Part shown: positions 5,770-8,705 of the stretch, in pieces
Layout: the number at the start of each line of letters is the position of its first letter
Numbering within the stretch: position 1 is the stretch's first letter
DNA from: Lactobacillus sp.
Lineage (GTDB): Bacteria; Pseudomonadota; Alphaproteobacteria; RF32; CAG-239
Direction of reading: 5' to 3'
Length of the DNA stretch: 8,705 bases
Assembly: GCA_031263385.1 (NCBI GenBank)
Contig: JAISFX010000043.1
Span: 1-8,705, forward strand
Notes under the pieces: generated by a model
Seen by the model: only the letters and a program-made list of their open reading frames with translations
Databases searched by the model: none
What the model was told of the DNA's origin: nothing
Made by a program: the position numbers and the translations under genes

Positions 5770-8283
5770 ATGAAAAAACTCTTTATCCTAGCCTTCTGCT
5801 TTTTATCAATAATAAGCCTTGCTTATGCTCAAGATAAAGCAATAGAGGTAGATGCTGTGACCCAGATAGTTGCATCCATAAGCGGTAATGAGCTTAATTA
5901 TGCAGACCTTAACAAAAGGTTTTCTAATATTGAAAATATCTTAAAAAGCGGGCAGGTGTCTCAAAGCGACATGAACTCTTATGTCAAAGAGCTTGCTGAG
6001 GCCCAAAGCTCCGTACAGGACTATAAAAAGGATATAGAGCAAAATCTAAGCTATGCACAGAAGAAACTTGATGCTTTGGGCGAAGGCCCAGCCGAAGGAG
6101 AAACCGAAGCACAGAATATAAGCAGTAAAAGGCTAGAGTTTAACTCAGAGGTTCAGGACCTCAAGTCAAAGCTGGCCAATGCAGATATTGCACTTGCAAA
6201 AATTGAAGAGCTTGAGAACGTAATCTTTAACACTCGTAACCAAGAACTTTTCTCAAACATGATGAGCAAGCAAACCCCAATCGTCTACCCTAATGTTTTC
6301 TTGCAGTCTCTGGCTTTGTCGTTAGATTTCTTTATTGATATTGTCCGCTCGCCTTACGTCTGGTTTCATGATTTAGAAGATGAACAGAAAGACCATGTTA
6401 AGCATAACATGCTTCCGGTTTTGCTCACTGTTTTAGTAACTATTTTGGTGGGCATCTTCTTGCGTCGTTACATCATGACCAAAATCGCCTATCCCGAAGA
6501 TGTTGAGAACCCTCGCTATGCTACCAAGGTAGCTATGGCTGTAACCGTTGCTATTGCACGAGGAATTTTGCCGGCCCTTATCATCGGAGGCTTTCTTGCG
6601 TGGATTTATCATGGCGGTATTTTGACTGTTGGCTTCTTTGGTCTCGTCTTGACCAGATTTTTGTGGATGGGCCTGTTTATCTTTGTAGCCTGTGCTTTAG
6701 CAAGAGTTATCTACGCCCCTTATTATGAGAGATGGCGTATCATAAGTGTCGATTCTGAAAAAGCCAAAAGGCTCACCTCCGCATTTTATTTTGCAATCAT
6801 TGCTATCAGCATTGTAAACTTTATTCAGGGCGTGGCGGTTTCTGCTAACTATTCTCAAGAGTTGATATATCTGTTTAAAGTTGCCTCTGCGGCAGTTAAA
6901 TCATTCAGCATTTATTTGATTATAAAAAGAACCTATATCGTGCCTCAAGACACATCAACAGATGACGATGATGAAAATGTTTTAATATCCGAAGATGACA
7001 TCCTTGAGCCTAGCACTACTGAAGAAAAAATAAACTTCTTCGCGGCTCTGCTTTGTGGCGGTGTATTTCTCGCCAGTGCATTCGGCTATCCAAACTTGTC
7101 ATTGTTTATCTTAAACAGAACCATCGGCACCGCCATAACTTTAGGCGTATTTATAATATTCTGGAAGTCTGTAAAAGAAATCTCGCACCGTGTTCTTCTT
7201 TCTAAACTGTTTTTCAAAAACTTTAAATACAGAAGAAAGTTGGTTGAGAAGGTAGATTTCTGGATGGGCTTGCTTTTATATCCAATACTCTTTGTGCTGG
7301 CAGCCATGACAGTCTTGACTATCTGGGGTGTCTCAACAGATTTGATGCTGCAAAGCGGCAAAAAGATATTAATGGGCTTCAAGGTTGGCGGCATTAGTAT
7401 ATCTCTTATATCTATATTTATGGGTATTGCAGCCTTCGTTGTCAGCTTGTTGGTAGTAAAGCTCCTCCAAGGAAGAATATCTAAAAACGTATTGGGCCGT
7501 ATGGACATAGACACCGGCATCAAGCACTCCTTAAGTTCCGGATTTGGTTTTGTTGGGTTCATTGTTGCAATTCTAATTGGCATTGTTGTAATGGGCGGCA
7601 ACTTAAGCTCTCTTGCCATTATCGCTGGTGCATTATCAGTTGGTATCGGTTTCGGCTTGCAAAGCATTGTAAACAACCTTGTCTCTGGTTTTATCCTTCT
7701 GTTTGAAAGGCCTGTAAAAATCGGCGACTGGGTGATAATAAATGGCCGCGAAGGTCTGGTAAAACAAATAAACATTCGTGCAACAGTAATAGAGACATGG
7801 GACCGTGCCAATGTCATTATTCCAAATGCCACAATCTTATCCAGCGACTTAATAAATATGACTTGGCATGACAAACTTGGCCGTGCCGAGATTAAAGTTG
7901 GCGTAGCCTATGGTACAGATTTACAAAAAGTTGAATCAATCTTGCTTGATATCGCAAGCCAACACCCTAAAGTCACCAAAAAGCCAGCTCCTTATGTAGT
8001 CTTTACAGGTTTTGGTGAAAGCAGTCTCGACTTAGAACTCAGAGCTTATATCTCAGATGTTATGAGCAGGCTTAGTATCTCCAGCGAGTTAAGAAGTGAG
8101 ATTAAGCGCCGCTTTGAAGAAGCCCGTATCGAGATTCCATTCCCACAACAAGTTGTTCACGATTCTTCTCAGAACGTTTCCTTCTTGCATAAAATGGCAG
8201 GCATGGAAGGCACTCCTGAGGGAGATGCTATTAAGAAGAAACTATGTGGTAAGACTTCAATTAAGTCTAAGAAGAAAAAGTAA
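5770..8283 (+). CDS. Large MscS-family mechanosensitive channel with DUF3772-like periplasmic domain
   Basis: This inner-membrane channel is expected to open under membrane tension and release small solutes during osmotic downshock. A signal peptide (1-20, ending AYA before QD) leads to a periplasmic coiled-coil-like domain of about 25-165. That domain carries the DUF3772 pattern ALGEGPAEG followed by a KRLEF helix. About ten to eleven hydrophobic spans follow: roughly 215-233, 254-280, 284-314, 335-358, 365-387, 421-440, 448-468, 496-520, 538-565, 590-610 and the pore helix 613-645. An acidic loop (397-416, with DDDDEN) lies between spans. The MscS core begins at about 590: Gly/Ala-rich TM3 with GALSVGIGFGLQSIVNNLVSG (619-639), the beta domain ERPVKIGDW (646-654), VIIPNATIL (682-690) and the C-terminal domain ending in IEIPFPQ (787-793). 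A Lys-rich tail (823-837) closes it. GGAG (5759-5762) sits 7 nt before the ATG. No single gene symbol (mscK, ybiO or another) is assured. Confidence 0.93.
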   Translation: MKKLFILAFCFLSIISLAYAQDKAIEVDAVTQIVASISGNELNYADLNKRFSNIENILKSGQVSQSDMNSYVKELAEAQSSVQDYKKDIEQNLSYAQKKLDALGEGPAEGETEAQNISSKRLEFNSEVQDLKSKLANADIALAKIEELENVIFNTRNQELFSNMMSKQTPIVYPNVFLQSLALSLDFFIDIVRSPYVWFHDLEDEQKDHVKHNMLPVLLTVLVTILVGIFLRRYIMTKIAYPEDVENPRYATKVAMAVTVAIARGILPALIIGGFLAWIYHGGILTVGFFGLVLTRFLWMGLFIFVACALARVIYAPYYERWRIISVDSEKAKRLTSAFYFAIIAISIVNFIQGVAVSANYSQELIYLFKVASAAVKSFSIYLIIKRTYIVPQDTSTDDDDENVLISEDDILEPSTTEEKINFFAALLCGGVFLASAFGYPNLSLFILNRTIGTAITLGVFIIFWKSVKEISHRVLLSKLFFKNFKYRRKLVEKVDFWMGLLLYPILFVLAAMTVLTIWGVSTDLMLQSGKKILMGFKVGGISISLISIFMGIAAFVVSLLVVKLLQGRISKNVLGRMDIDTGIKHSLSSGFGFVGFIVAILIGIVVMGGNLSSLAIIAGALSVGIGFGLQSIVNNLVSGFILLFERPVKIGDWVIINGREGLVKQINIRATVIETWDRANVIIPNATILSSDLINMTWHDKLGRAEIKVGVAYGTDLQKVESILLDIASQHPKVTKKPAPYVVFTGFGESSLDLELRAYISDVMSRLSISSELRSEIKRRFEEARIEIPFPQQVVHDSSQNVSFLHKMAGMEGTPEGDAIKKKLCGKTSIKSKKKK

Positions 8284-8304
8284 AACATGAAGATTAGGAA
8301 CATC

Positions 8305-8348
8305 AAAAAAATCTGGCTTAAGCATTTTGACAGATGCTTAAGCCAGAT
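8305..8348 (-). terminator. Terminator between convergent genes, strong on the minus strand
   Basis: A perfect 15-bp stem, 8311-8325 with 8334-8348, closes an 8-nt loop. Read on the minus strand it is followed by TTTTTT (8310-8305), so it ends the DUF3426 gene, whose stop lies 22 bp before the stem. Read on the plus strand, no T run follows the stem, so for the channel gene it may serve only as a 3' end stabiliser or a weak terminator. Confidence 0.85.
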
Positions 8349-8369
8349 AAATATAACATCACACTTAAT

Positions 8370-8705
8370 CTAATCAATAAAAGTAAGCACTACATATTTT
8401 GTAAAGCTCGAAGGCTTAACAACCAACGCCACAAAAGATATTCTTCCCTCAGGGGCAAGTTTTGTTACCGGAACATTTGTGTCTGTGGTTTGCAACACAT
8501 TAGTATCTTTATCAAGCATCTGTACCTGTATTGTTGGCACATCTACCACATGCTTTGATGTGTTCACCACAAAGCCTCTAATCTCCATTTTATAAATATA
8601 GTCCTCTTCAAACTCGTTACGTGTAACGTTCTGAAACTCTAATCCATATCCGGGGATAGACGCTTTGATGCCAAGAGCGGCATATACCTTGTTAACCGGC
8701 GGATA
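8370..8705 (-). CDS. DUF3426 protein, C-terminal part (gene continues past the right edge)
   Basis: The minus-strand frame is open from position 8705 to a TAG at 8372-8370, giving 111 residues with no start required inside the window. It opens with YPPVNKVYAALGIKASIPGY and then GLEFQNV, followed by IYKMEIRGFVVNTSKHVVDV (from about residue 38), PTIQVQMLDKD, KLAPEGRISF and a final YVVLTFID. This is the DUF3426 pattern: a Pro-Pro/Tyr/Leu-Gly entry, then a beta-sandwich with a G-x-V-x-N-x-S motif, a VPxIQVxLxD strand and a LxPxGxxSF turn. In alphaproteobacteria such proteins usually begin with an MJ0042-type zinc ribbon and a single membrane span, and are often encoded near ftsE-ftsX. That part lies outside the window. 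The ATG at 8588 is internal, not the start. Function is unknown. Confidence 0.85.
   Translation of the reverse strand, partial: YPPVNKVYAALGIKASIPGYGLEFQNVTRNEFEEDYIYKMEIRGFVVNTSKHVVDVPTIQVQMLDKDTNVLQTTDTNVPVTKLAPEGRISFVALVVKPSSFTKYVVLTFID

Noticed and set aside
7086..7874. Minus-strand open frame of 262 codons inside the channel gene
   Set aside because: It lies antisense to the well-conserved MscS core, its translation shows no recognisable domain, and no ribosome binding site or operon context supports it. It is a shadow of the real gene.
8334..8558. Plus-strand open frame after the channel gene
   Set aside because: It overlaps the terminator hairpin and lies antisense to the DUF3426 coding region, which has clear family features. 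It has no recognisable domain.
1..8705. CRISPR array, insertion sequence, integrase or phage genes
   Set aside because: No regularly spaced repeats, terminal inverted repeats with a transposase, or mobile-element proteins are visible; nearly all the DNA is accounted for by chromosomal-type genes.

Overview
This AT-rich window (by eye about 40% G+C) looks like a chromosomal housekeeping segment of a low-G+C alphaproteobacterium. The order ffh, rpsP, rimM, trmD, rplS is the one usual in that class. The long charged tails on S16 and L19, the large DUF3772-like MscS protein and a DUF3426 protein point the same way. No genus can be named from sequence alone. I see no insertion sequence, tRNA, rRNA, CRISPR array or phage gene.

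Layout. (1) Positions 1-182 hold the ffh control region, and at the extreme left edge a possible divergent start codon on the minus strand. (2) ffh (183-1556) encodes the SRP GTPase. (3) A lone gene for an unrecognised 139-residue protein (1644-2063) has its own promoter and terminator and separates ffh from the ribosomal operon. (4) After a strong promoter at 2124-2152 and a folded leader of about 210 nt comes rpsP-rimM-trmD-rplS (2373-4658). A 12-bp hairpin lies between rpsP and rimM, a possible extra promoter lies over the trmD stop, and a good intrinsic terminator follows rplS. (5) A two-gene unit (4763-8283) joins an aspartate-semialdehyde-dehydrogenase-like protein to a large mechanosensitive channel. 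(6) From the right edge, on the minus strand, comes the C-terminal end of a DUF3426 protein (8370-8705). A perfect 15-bp hairpin with a minus-strand T tract separates it from the channel gene.

How the genes work together. Genes in 183-4658 serve protein synthesis and export: co-translational targeting (Ffh), ribosome assembly (S16, L19, RimM) and tRNA m1G37 methylation (TrmD). The second unit concerns the envelope: the channel should release solutes under membrane tension.

Most unusual point. The dehydrogenase-like protein keeps the family's length, order of blocks and C-terminal half, but every catalytic or substrate-binding residue I can place is replaced (Cys to Tyr, Gln to Thr, His to Asn, two Arg lost), and the glycine-rich nucleotide loop is altered. 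It is an intact frame with a strong ribosome binding site, so it looks like a retained pseudoenzyme or repurposed paralogue. The rpsP leader and the lone gene after ffh are the next most interesting items.
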